Source: Hyalella azteca | Lineage: Eukaryota; Arthropoda; Malacostraca; Amphipoda; Hyalellidae | DNA: 64,000 bases | Reading direction: 5' to 3' | Assembly (NCBI RefSeq): GCF_000764305.2 | Contig: NW_025947462.1 | Coordinates: forward strand, 1-64,000 | Shown: positions 23,139 to 33,174 of the stretch, piece by piece | Layout: each line of letters begins with the position of its first letter | Numbering within the stretch: the stretch's first letter is position 1 | Notes under the pieces: generated by a model | Database searches by the model: none | The model's input: the letters and a program-made list of their open reading frames with translations, nothing else | What the model was told of the DNA's origin: nothing | Translations under genes and position numbers: made by a program

Positions 23139-24013
23139 AAGTAGAGATAAATTATATATAGATGATAATTTTATAATAAAAATTGATATCTATATCAAAG
23201 TCGTATCTGTCACTACCAGCGAGCCAAAATTTGGCGAAGAATTATTTATATTTTAATTCATTACGAAGGGATTGCTTCGTTGATAATTTCGTGTGACCAA
23301 TCTTGTTGAGTTTAGGCTCGTATCGTTTTCTATTTTGTCTGGATCATATGCAGAAAACTATTAAATAGGATGGACTGAAACTTTCTGTATATCAGAAAAT
23401 AATCCATTTATATAGAACTCGATATTGATATTTGGCAAGACGAGTTGTTGGTGATCAGACAAAATGTACAGAATTACTTGAAAAATGTTCATTTCTGAGA
23501 GCTACAAGCTCGACCAACCTATACGTACGATAATACTTATACTATAACAATACCTAATAGCCTATATACTATACTGTGCTATATCCCTCTTATAAAAAAA
23601 ACAGTATAATTTCTATCACAGCCTATAAAATGGGCACGAATAAGTTCTTTCGCAAGCAATATTCAGTTCAATTAACATTTATAGCTTAGCTTACGATATT
23701 TTGTTTTATATATCAGTAATTAGTTTATGTTAATGTTTAATTTCAAGTAAATGTCTATTTTACAGTTTACGTTCCCTATTCAAATTTCAAGGAAGTATAG
23801 ATAACTTGATTTGAATTTCGCATCTGATCTTGACTAGTTTATGCATTAGTAGTTTTCTGTGAGGCATGTGAGAATGAGATTAGAAAACGCGGTTGAGAGG
23901 AATAACTATTTCATTATAGCTATTTCACGTAGCGGCCTAAGTACACGTAGCGGCCTAAGTACACGTAGCGTCCTAAGTACACTGCTTTGTATTGTGACTT
24001 CAATGCTTAGTAT
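23139..24013 (+). repeat. Tandem duplication, unit B
   Basis: Second, shorter copy of 21821-23105. It lacks the SINE and most minisatellite units and so preserves the pre-insertion state. Confidence 0.9.
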
Positions 24014-24686
24014 TTCAAGGCATTAAATTCAATGAAGTGAAATGTATTTCTTCCGTACATACATTCAATGAATTGTATATTGAATATATATTTAATATAT
24101 TGTATTCGTAGACACCGAGTCTAACCGTGTGATGTTTTCTAGCGAGGCCATATTTGTAACTTAATTTTTATGAAGAATTCTTGAACAATTGAACAGGATG
24201 GATGATGGAAGAACAGGATGGATGATGACGATTGTATTTATCATTTTATTATGTATTATATATACATAAAATATAATGCATTCCTCTTATAATGATGACA
24301 CCATTCATCCATCCATAAAAAATTCATCGACATTTTATTCGTATTTATCATCTTATTATGTTATGTGTACAGAAAATGTTAGCCATGCTATACATATACG
24401 GAATACGATTGTATTTATTTTACTATATTATACATGAGTACACATTTAATGCCAGGAATGGACTTTAAAATCCCCGACAATGTTGTAGTTATAATATTAT
24501 AGCTAGCCAAAATATACAGAAAATATAATTTACGACATTTGAGGCTCTAAGTTTCTTGAGTGGAGGTACAAGATAAATCTATAAGATTTCTCTTATCAAT
24601 AATAATATATATATTATTATTAAATCTTTATCTATATTTAAGATACCATTACTAATCATCGTATCATCATAAATAACCCCGACGTN
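24014..24686. other. No gene; relic of a GAGGCCACATTT-type repeat
   Basis: The segment 24110-24152 has the same flanks ('TCTAACCGTGT' and 'GAGGCCATATTTGTAA') as the 17-bp minisatellite at 53560-53820, but here only one degenerate unit lies between them. The remainder is AT-rich and featureless up to the N at 24686. Confidence 0.5.
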
Positions 24687-24908
24687 CAGGCGTCACCCCT
24701 GTCACCCTAGGGGCACCAGGCGTCAACCCTGTCACCCTAGGGGCACCAGGCGTAACCCCTGTCACCCTAGGAGCATCAGGCGTCACCCCTGTCACCCTAG
24801 AGGCACCAGGCGTCACCCCTGTCACCCTACGGCCACAACGCGTCATCCTAGGGGCACCACGCATCACCCCTGTCACCCTAGGGGCATCAGGCGTCACCCC
24901 TGTCACCC

Positions 24909-24946
24909 CTGTCTCTTATACACATCTAGATGTGTATAAGAGACAG
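24909..24946. other. Nextera junction adapter (artefact)
   Basis: Perfect 38-bp inverted mosaic-end dimer. The minisatellite reads in opposite orientation on its two sides. Confidence 0.98.
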
Positions 24947-25091
24947 CCCCTAGGGTGACAGGGGTGACGCCTGGTGCCTCTAGGGTGACAGGGGTGACGC
25001 GTGGTGCCCCTAGGGTGACAGGGGTGACGCCTGATGCCCCTAGGGAGACAGGGGTGACGCCTGGTGCCCCTAGGGTGACAGGGGTGACGCG

Positions 25092-25129
25092 CTGTCTCTT
25101 ATACACATCTAGATGTGTATAAGAGACAG
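25092..25129. other. Nextera junction adapter (artefact)
   Basis: Perfect 38-bp inverted mosaic-end dimer inside the 30-bp minisatellite. Confidence 0.98.
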
Positions 25130-25213
25130 CCCCTAGGGTGACAGGGGTGACGCCTGGTGCCTCTAGGGTGACAGGGGTGACGCCTGGTGCCTCTAGGGTG
25201 ACAGGGGTGACGC

Positions 25214-25251
25214 CTGTCTCTTATACACATCTAGATGTGTATAAGAGACAG
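25214..25251. other. Nextera junction adapter (artefact)
   Basis: Perfect 38-bp inverted mosaic-end dimer; the minisatellite orientation flips across it. Confidence 0.98.
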
Positions 25252-25512
25252 GTCACCCTAGGGGCATCAGGCGTCACCCCTGTCACCCTAGGGGCACCAC
25301 GCGCCACCCCTGTCACCCTAGAGGCACCACGTGTCACCCCGGTCACCCTAGAGGCACCACGTGTCACCCCGGTCACCCTACGGCCACCAGGGGTCACCCC
25401 TGTCATCCTAGAGGCATCAGGCGTCACCCCTGTCACCCTAGAGGCATCAGGCGTCACTCCTGTCACCCTAGGGGCATCAGGCGTCACCTCTGTCACCCTA
25501 GGGGCATCAGGN

Positions 25513-25858
25513 GGGTGACAGGGGTGACGCCTGATGCCCCTAGGGTGACAGGGGTGACGCGTGGTGCCCCTAGGGTGACAGGGGTGACGCCTGGCGGCCG
25601 TAGGGTGACCCGGATGAGGGTGGGGGGCAGGGTGACAGGCCTGACCAGCGTGAGGTGCAGCTGGCGCCCCCCGGCCGCCCCCTGCAGGATGGAGCGCCCC
25701 CCGGCCGCCCCCTGCAGGATGCAGCGCCCCCCGGCCGCCCCCTGCAGGATGCAGCGCTTGTACCAGCCAGCGATCAGGACCTCTGCCCCCGCGGCCGCGA
25801 GCTGCTGGAGGACCTCAGCCACCGCCGCCCCCAGCCGCGCCTGGTCCTGGCTAGGGGA
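25513..25858 (-). CDS. Unidentified gene, exon V (most 3' exon seen)
   Basis: Acceptor CCACCAG at 25859-25860, then an open GC-rich frame in phase 0, fitting the phase-0 end of exon W. It reads SPSQDQARLGAAVAEVLQQL, AGAEVLIAGWYKR, then three in-frame 30-bp repeats encoding RCILQGAAGG, then LTLVRPVTLPPTLIRVTL, and runs into the VTPVTLGAP minisatellite. The exon's end is lost at the N (25512) and the adapters. I do not recognise the family. High GC content and codon-like composition against AT-rich surroundings support an exon; function unknown. Confidence 0.5.
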
Positions 25859-26067
25859 CTGGTGGAGGGGACATTATTGTTGTTATTAGTTATTATTATT
25901 GTAATTATTATCGTCATTATTATTTAGAAATCCGGATAAAGTCGAGTCCGGTTATGCATCTTACAATTAGTTTGTACTTAAAAACCGGACACGAAAATAA
26001 ATGAACTACACTACCGGACATTCTAAAAAACGCCAACCTCGCTAGGTTAGGGTTAGAGTTAGGGTTA

Positions 26068-26514
26068 GGTGTGTATAAAACCCTTCTTTACATAGCTTGA
26101 CACATTTCTACTAAGGTTAGGTCCAGCCAGGTTAGGTTCTGCTTACTTTTTTCACAATTTTACTAAGATCATTGGGTCAAAAATAATCATAGTCCGGTAA
26201 AGTGCAATTGATGTATGTATATTTATATATATATAAGTAGGGGTATTGTGCGACGTTTTTTGAGTAATAGTGCAACATGCCTGTGGCGGACAGAATTTTT
26301 CAATCAAATCTCGAATCAAACTTTCAACAATAGTGCAACATTTTTAGCATATTGTGCGACAAAATGTTGCACAATTACGGGTACGTCTCGGAATGTACCA
26401 ATGTTGCACAATCTACATATGATTAGTATTTGCTGATAGTGCGACGCAAAAAAAGATGAACGTTATTCTGCGACATGTTAATAAACGAAAACCTCGTTAG
26501 TTAGGGTTGGAATT
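26068..26514 (+). repeat. Direct repeat with TGCGAC word cluster, copy 1
   Basis: Nearly identical to 27130-27574, from 'GGTGTGTATAAAACCC' to 'AGTTAGGGTTGGAATT'. Within about 200 bp the words TGTGCGAC, AGTGCGAC, TGTTGCAC and AGTGCAAC recur about ten times in both orientations. Such clusters are seen in subterminal parts of DNA transposons. The 73-codon frame here is broken in the other copy and has no known domain. Confidence 0.88.
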
Positions 26515-27129
26515 TGTAGAAAACTGAAGGTATCTTCCTACCTTCACTTAGTTTGGTAGCTCGGCGATTTATAAAATTAATGCTTCGAACCATTTGACCG
26601 GACTTCCAATTTTATAATTCAGATTTAATGTCTTTATTAACTAAGTTTTAAATTTCTGCATAATTTCGAGCACACGTAGCAGTCTAGCAGCTAAGCCATC
26701 CTTATTTCTATTATACCGACTCTAAAGACAAAACTTCCCTGCCCCTGTTTCGCGACCCAGCAGGGAGTCCCACTCTAACGTTCATTCAGTCAGCACACAG
26801 GATTAATGATCTCTTCATCTTCAGCCTTCGTCGACGTCAAGATGTCGGATACGAACTTGTGTTTTAGTCCCGTCTCTATGAAGCAGTAGAGACTTGTGGA
26901 GCGGTCGGGGTTCGGCGGTGGCTACCTTTCGGGCGGTGATGAGGTCACGGCGGACCACACTGGTAGTATCTTTGACGCGTCCGGGACTTGGGCCGCACCA
27001 TGAGCGACTTCCCGTCAGCACGGCGTGAAGAACTGTTGTCACGGCGCCCACGGACCAGCGGACCATCTGGCTACGCTACGTCACCGAACTTGCTGGTTCT
27101 GCATTCACGGAGGTGAGCTGCGAAAACTT
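26515..27129. other. Spacer with GC-rich island, possible exon
   Basis: Between two copies of the direct repeat. At 26820-27110 lies a GC-rich island with an 81-codon minus-strand frame (26821-27066). I recognise no motif and no convincing splice borders, so I do not call it a gene. Confidence 0.3.
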
Positions 27130-27574
27130 GGTGTGTATAAAACCCTTCTTTACATAGCTTGACACATTTCTACTAAGGTTAGGTCCAGCCAGGTTAGGTT
27201 CTGCTTACTTTTTTCACAATTTTACTAAGATCATTGGGTCAAAAATAATCATAGTCCGGTAAAGTGCAATTGATGTATGTATATTTATATATATAAGTAG
27301 GGGTATTGTGCGACGTTTTTTGAGTAATAGTGCGACATGCCTGTGGCGGACGGAATTTTTCAATCAAATATTGAATCAAACTTTCAACAATAGTGCAACA
27401 TTTTTAGCATATTGTGCGACAAAAAGTTGCACAATTACGGGTACGTCTCGGAATGTACCCATGTCCCACAATCTACATATGATTAGTATTTGCTGATAGT
27501 GCGACGCAAAAAAAGATGAACGTTATTCTGCGACATGTTAATAAACAAAAACCTCGTTAGTTAGGGTTGGAATT
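27130..27574 (+). repeat. Direct repeat with TGCGAC word cluster, copy 2
   Basis: Second copy of 26068-26514, in the same orientation. Related GGTTAGGTCCAGCCAG sequence continues at 27575-27660. Confidence 0.88.
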
Positions 27575-27894
27575 AGAGTTAGCTGTAAAAACTAGTTCTA
27601 TAAACTTTTTGTAATTTTACTACGGTTAGGTCCAGCCAGCAAAGGTTTTTTCATAATCACATAACTCGTTAAAAAGCGTTGACTAATAATTTTTGCGGTC
27701 GTACCAGAAATTAGAAATATATATAAAATATATATATCTTTGTTAACGACTTTTCAGTTGCCAAACAAGCGAAGTAATAACACGTTTTGATAAATAGGAA
27801 GAATTTCATGAAATTTCCATGGTCTGCAAGACATTCTTCATCCATGCAATTGCAATATTCTGGTGATCACATTCTGTTATATAAGCTATAGAAA

Positions 27895-28078
27895 CAATCG
27901 ATAACAATGATGGACACTGACATGTAAACAATATCAATAATGGACAATGGCACGTAAACAATCAAAAACAATGATGGACAATGACTCATAAACAATAACT
28001 GGTTCACCTCTAGAACAGACTTGGGGCAATAACAATGATGGACAATGGCACGTAAACAATAACAATGATGGACAAAGG
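27895..28078. repeat. ~30-bp minisatellite at the donor of exon W
   Basis: Five or so imperfect units built on AACAATGATGGACAATGGCA and CGTAAACAAT. The array lies in the intron and begins within about six bases of the exon W donor (GAG|GTGAGC, exon end 28085). Confidence 0.85.
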
Positions 28079-28084
28079 GCTCAC

Positions 28085-28925
28085 CTCAAGGACGGACTCG
28101 GGGACCAAGATGGCGGCCAAGGTCTCGCTGCTGTAAGGGCAGTCCTTGATGCCGCGGCCTGGGACGCTCACGTCGCAGCTCAACGTCCGGCGTCCCAGAC
28201 GCGCCCCGTAGAGGGCGGGACATCTGGTGGCACCGGGGGACGCCATGTGGTCGCTGGGGGACGCCATGTGGTCGCTGGGGGACGCCATGTGGTCGCTGGG
28301 GGCCGCCATGCGGAGGCTAGTGTCCGTCAAGTGGTCGCTGTGGGTCGTCATATGGAGGCTAGTGTCCGCCATGTGGTCGCTGGGGTCCGCCATGTGGTCG
28401 CTAGAGGCCCCCATGTGGACGCTGGGGGTCGCCATGTGGTCGCTGAGGGACGCCATGTGGCCGCTAGAGTCCGCCATATGATCGCCGTGGGCCTCCACAT
28501 GGCCGCCGTGGGCCGCCATATGGAGGCTAGAGTCCGCCATATGATCGCCGTGGGCCTCCACATGGCCGCCGTGTGCCGCCATATGTAGGGAGTCGCACAT
28601 GATGGAGGTACACGCAGGCCGCAGGCTGAGGTCTCTAAGCCGCAGGTCCCCAGCAGGCACGACGTAGAGGAAGGTCCTGACGGGGTCCCGCTGGGTGACG
28701 TCCTGGAGCTCCCCCGTCGTCAGACACGCGTCGCTGGGGACCGTGACGGGCACCAGGGACGTGTTCGTCGTCACCAGGGGCACGCCCTGCAGGAGGCCCG
28801 CGGTCTGGGGCCCGTAGACCGCGACCCACGAGCCCAGGTACGCGGTCCCGGGCCACCGCAGCAGGTGGAAGGCCTCGTCCAGGGAGGCGGCGACCACGTA
28901 GAAGGACCGGCCCGAGAACTTCTCC
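28085..28925 (-). CDS. Unidentified gene, exon W with 21-bp coding repeat
   Basis: Acceptor TACCTCAG before 28925 and donor GAG|GTGAGC after 28085 give one base plus 280 codons, in phase with exon X (ends in two bases) and exon V (phase 0). The frame opens EKFSGRSFYVVAASLDEAFH, passes WVAVYGPQTAGLLQG and TFLYVVPAGDLRLRDLSLRP, and ends ETLAAILVPESVLE. In the middle (28230-28580) about 17 in-frame 21-bp units encode variants of SDHMADP/SDHMASP. GC-rich. I do not recognise the family. Antisense frames over the repeat are shadows. Confidence 0.6.
28230..28580 (-). repeat. 21-bp coding minisatellite in exon W
   Basis: About 17 head-to-tail 21-bp units containing GCCATGTGGTCGCT. Each equals seven codons, so copy-number change keeps the exon in frame. 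The last units at the right are higher-order pairs (HGDHMADSS and HGGHVEA alternate). Confidence 0.93.
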
Positions 28926-29336
28926 CTGAGGTAGAAGTAGAGGAGGTAGAAGTAGAGGTAGAGGAGGTAGAGGTAGAGGAGGTAGAGGTAGAGGGAGAGG
29001 AGATGAAGGGAGGTAGAGTTAAGTTTTAGGAGGCATCTAACATTTGTAAAAAAGTTATAATCACATTTATTATAACTTTTTTATAAATTATTATAATTAT
29101 GTTTATGATTAAAAAGAATAATGCTCATTGAATGCTAGTGTGTGGCCACACAGTACACAGTGTATGGCCACACAGTACACAGTGTATGGCCACACAGTAC
29201 ACAGTGTATGGCCACACAGTACACAGTGTATGGCCTCACAGGACACAGTGTATGGCCACACAGTACACAGTGTATGGCCTCACAGTACACAGTGTATGGC
29301 CACACAGTACACAGTGTATGGCCACACAGTACACAC
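28926..29336 (-). repeat. Intron W-X: 22-bp minisatellite and pyrimidine tract
   Basis: The 411-bp intron starts at the exon X donor (CTCAG|GTGTGT) and turns at once into about nine units of TATGGCCACACAGTACACAG + TG (29141-29336). Its 3' end is a long pure pyrimidine tract (CTACCTCTACCTC repeats, 28930-29000) leading to the acceptor. In block copy C the same place has only two 22-bp units. Confidence 0.85.
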
Positions 29337-29713
29337 CTGAGCAGCAGCAGCCTGCTGTATGAGCTGTATGTCTTGCCTCGCAGTTTGTATTCAACTTTTG
29401 CTGCTTCTTGCTTCGGCTTTTTAATAGAGACGATGAGTCCGTAGAGCACCCGCTCCTCCTGTCCATTTAGCCCCTTCTGTGACCCTTTCCGTCCCTTTGG
29501 CCGCCCTTTTGGCCGTTTTGGTCCCTTCTGTGACCCTTTCCGTCCCTTTGGCCGCCCTCTTGGCCGTTTTGGTCCCTTAGGTCCCTCCACACCGTGCCCT
29601 CGGGCCCCCTCCTCCAGCAGACGAGGGAGGCTGATGCTCCGACATTTGGTCGTGACGTGTGTGATGGCCTCTTCATAGTCCTCGGCCTCAATCATCTGCT
29701 GGAGCTCTCGGGG
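29337..29713 (-). CDS. Unidentified gene, exon X with AT-hook repeats (copy A)
   Basis: Acceptor ATCCAGCAG before 29713 and donor CTCAG|GTGTGT after 29337 enclose 125 codons plus two bases, in phase with exons Y and W. It starts PRELQQMIEAEDYEEAITHV and SISLPRLLEEG. Two tandem 51-bp in-frame units follow, each with an AT-hook-like core (KRPRGRPKGRK, KRPKGRPKGRK), then ERVLYGLIVSIKKPKQEA and KVEYKLRGKTYSSYSRLLLL. AT-hooks bind the minor groove of AT-rich DNA, so a nuclear role is plausible. The same exon recurs at 48522-48847 with one 51-bp unit and is truncated at 39620-39729. Confidence 0.65.
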
Positions 29714-29754
29714 CTGCTGGATAATTTTGTTATAATGCAAGGAAATGTGGGTCA

Positions 29755-30941
29755 AAAGGAAAAAAATGTGAGAAAAAAATGTAGTTGAAAGTCAAAAATA
29801 TGTCAAAATGTGAGTCAAAAGTCAAAAATATGTCAAAAAATATGTCAAAAATGTGAGTCAAAAAGTCAAAAATATGTCAAAAATGTGAATCAAAAGCCAA
29901 AAATATGTCCACAATGTGAGTCAGCAGTCAAAAATATGTCAAAAATGCAAGTCAAAAGTAAAAAATATGAGTCAAAAGTAAAAAATATGAGTCAAAAGTC
30001 AAAAATATGTAAAAGAAATTTGAATCCAAAATGTTAGTTCAAAATATAAGTCAAGAATGTGAGTAAAAAATGTAACATTTGCCAAAGAAGAATACCCATG
30101 AGCACTCAAGGAAGTAACTAATAGTTTGTCCAAATATCAAGGCACTTTTAGCCCTTGTGTGCGTCATCCTGACCCAGATTGGCCAGGCAAAAAGATCAGT
30201 GTCAAGTCCGCTTATGCATGTGCTGAGTCAGGATGTGTCAATATTGGGATAATTCAAATTAATCATTAAATTATCCTTAAATTTTTCAATTTAAGGATAA
30301 TTTTTAATTATTAAGAACAATTTTAAATTTAGGGAAAATTTTAAATTTAAGGACAATTTTTAATTCTAGTCATTTTAGTATAATTTTAAATTTAAAGACA
30401 ATTTTCAATTTAATGACAATTTTAAATTTAAGGACAATTTTAAATTCAAGGACAATTTTAAATTTAAGGACAATTTTTAATGATTAAGTAGAATTTTATA
30501 TTTAAAGACAATTTTTAATCATTAGGAACAATTTTAATTATTCATTTAAGTTTAATTATTCATGTCAGTTTCAGTCAGTCATGAAAAATGAATTTCCAGA
30601 AGACTTGTTTTCAGGAGATCTACAAAAATAAATATTTTTATAATAAATGATATTTTAAAAATACATTTATGAGAACTTTTGACTAAATTATTGTATTACT
30701 GCCCTTGTATTGTCTACTGTACAGACGTGGTCTATTGCAGAGGGGCCAAGAGGCCGTTGTAGGGAGCTTTAGCTCTTTAAAATATTAAGTTTAAATAATA
30801 AACATGAGAGAGTATATAAATTTAGCAATTCTATGTTCATTCTACAATTATAACTATTTTTTAATTAAACAAATTCTATATGTGGTCTGAATATAAGTTT
30901 AAAATAAATAAACATAAAATCAGCCATCACTATACAATTTA
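29755..30941. repeat. Simple-repeat intron segment (copy A)
   Basis: Two low-complexity parts: 29755-30065 made of GTCAAAAATATGT/GTGAGTCAAAA words, and 30240-30560 made of about a dozen 18-bp units of TTTAAATTTAAGGACAAT type. Copies B (39775-40030) and C (48885-49210) have shorter versions. No gene. Confidence 0.85.
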
Positions 30942-31514
30942 TACACTTGCGCCCAAAATTATTCATACCTCTTCAGATATATAATACATTCAAATTTTAA
31001 AAAACATTAAAGATCACTTAAAACATTTTTCTAGGAAAGATTGCCATTATAATGTACAACAAAATATTTAGAAAGTAATTATTTTCAACAGCAATCATTT
31101 TGAATTTTGCGAGTAACTAACTGTTCATAATTATTCATACCCTCTTATTCCAGATCATTTATCATAGTACTATTTAAGTAAAACTATTAATGAAAATAAT
31201 AGTAGATACTCTTATAATTGTGTTTCAAAATTCAGTGTTGTTGAGCATTGCAATATTTTCTCTGCAAAGTCTGAAATTAAATTTTTTTCCATAATTAAGG
31301 GAAAAGTTAAAACTTGGCTAAAAGTTTGAGGATGGTAAAGAAAAAAAGAGCTTAGTAATGATCTCAGAAACAAAATTTGCAAATTCCCACAAAGAAGGGC
31401 TTGGATATAAAGTAATATCTAAGAAATTTGATGTGTCTAGGTCTATAGTATCTTTTAACACGGTGGATAACATGGTTGGTTGAGGAAGGGAGAGAAAAAA
31501 TTTTCCCCAGATGT

Positions 31515-31915
31515 GCCAGAAACAAAATAATTTATTAATATTAAAATCACTAGATTGCCTATATTGCAAGTTTGTCCAGAATTTAAAAGAAAATAATACA
31601 GCCAAAATATTCACCATTTCTTAAGAGTGAAAACATTTCGGAGTCCAGCTCCATCGTCAGTTCAAAAGTTCAAAACCTTTAAGAAAAGCAGAATCAATTA
31701 GAAAACTAAATTCACCTCAAAGATAAAAATGTAAACTGACAAAAGAAAAAAATTGTCAATTTATGTTTTTATCTTCAATGTGAATTTAGTTTTCTAATTG
31801 ATTCTGCTTTTCTTATAGGTTTTGAACTTTTGAACTGACAATGGAGCTGGACTATAAAATGTTTTTATCCTTAAGAAATGTTTTGGCTGTATTCTTTGCT
31901 TTCAAATTCTTGATA
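31515..31915. mobile_element. Hairpin of Penelope terminal repeats in Tc1 copy A
   Basis: Two inverted arms of about 170-190 bp (31540-31725 against 31740-31890). They share GTCCAGCTCCATCGTCAGTT and AGAAAAGCAGAATCAATTAG with their complements. The terminal sequences match those flanking the larger Penelope copies. The same hairpin is present in copy B (40980-41370). The sequence interrupted in Tc1 can be read uninterrupted at 62740-62790. Confidence 0.75.
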
Positions 31916-32498
31916 ATTTATCAATTGCAATGTTTGCAACAATCCTAGGATCACCAGCAAGGAAATTCCATCAAATTTGGATGCTTCTGATAAGAAGGTT
32001 TCAAGACAAACTATGCACAGAACAATGCATTGAAACGGACTGAAGGGTTGTCGACCCGAAAAACCCTTTTGCTAACATAAAAGCATATGAAAGCATGTCT
32101 GAAGTTTGCTAAAACACATGTCGAATCCATAACTCCATTTTTTCCAAGATAATGTGGACAGATGAGACTAAAATAGAATTATTTGAACATATGGATGTTG
32201 CTTAAGTTTGGAGAAAAAAAGTGAGATGCATAATTCAAAGAACGCAATCCTTACAGTTAAACATGAGGATGGGAATCTTATGTTTTGGGGGTTCTTTTTC
32301 TGCTAGGGGACCAAGAAGTCTGATTAAAGTGAATGGGATCATGAAAAAAGAACAATATCTTGATATTATCAAAAATGAATTGCAAGATGTAGAAAAACTT
32401 TTTCTTGGTCCTGATTGGATTCTTTAGCAGGATAATGGTCCAAAGAACACATCAAAAATAGTCAAGAAGTGGTTTGAGGATTCTCACATCAATGTCAT

Positions 32499-32751
32499 AA
32501 CATAACATAACATAGTGATGTCGGCGCTGAAGTGTAGGCCTGATGTGGCCTGTCGCCGATTCTTTTCCTTTTCGTGCCTTGTTCACAGAAGATCTAAAAT
32601 CGTTTCATTTGACCGGATCTTTTCATGACTGGCGATAGTTTGAAGTAGCTACTAGACTTCCACCGGGTTTGATAAGGAGCTAGGCATTTCAAATCTGATC
32701 ATATATTTTTCCATTATATTATCTAGTCTGTTCTTGAACTTGAGTCTGTTC
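32499..32751 (-). mobile_element. Short retroposon inserted in Tc1 copy A
   Basis: Flanked by TGTCAT on both sides (32493-32498 and 32752-32757). Read on the minus strand it ends in a TATGTTATGTTATG tail, typical of a LINE or SINE 3' end. The uninterrupted target is seen in copies B (41930-41950) and C (50505-50525). It contains AAGAATCGGCGACAGGC, also found in the SINE at 22.7 kb. Confidence 0.85.
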
Positions 32752-33174
32752 TGTCATGGAATGGTCTAGTCAAAGTTGCAATCTCAATCCAACTGAGAAT
32801 TTGTGATGCATACTGAAAATAGAGGTGTAGAGGAGACAATCTAAAAGTTTGGAAAGAATTAGAACTGTATGACAAGTAAGAATAGAAAAAACTTTGCATC
32901 AATACATGCAGGAACCTTATTGACCACTACTGTAAGCATTTACAACAAGTTATCAAGAGAAAAGGTCATGATATTAATTATTGATTCCGGGTAAGAATAA
33001 ATTTGATCATGAGTCAGTTTTATGTTTCCTCTGCATCACTTTACATAGTAACTGAAAAAATAATGTTTTTTAGTTTCTAAATACCATGTTATATGGCTCA
33101 TTAATGCTTTACATCTACTTTAAAGCTTTAGATAATTATTTTTTGGTCTAATCCTCGTAATTTGTTATAGGTAA

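Larger units (their letters stand above)
24687..25600. repeat. 30-bp minisatellite broken by three adapters
   Basis: Units of 30 bp containing GTCACCCTAGGGGCA and CAGGCGTCACCCCT. Orientation flips at the adapter at 24909-24946, again around 25214-25251, and at the N at 25512. The orientation is constant inside each piece. The flips therefore come from joined mate-pair fragments, not from real inversions. Thirty bases equal ten codons, so frames stay open (GVTPVTLGAP-type repeats), and the array runs in frame into the exon at 25858-25513. Confidence 0.93.

Noticed and set aside
24903..25106. Small frames with VSYTHLDVYKRQ or MYKRQ ends as short peptides
   Set aside because: This peptide is the translation of the mosaic-end junction adapter.
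28227..28588. Antisense frames over the exon W repeat (MWSLGDA-type repeats)
   Set aside because: Shadows of the 21-bp coding repeat; the minus strand has splice borders in phase with its neighbours.
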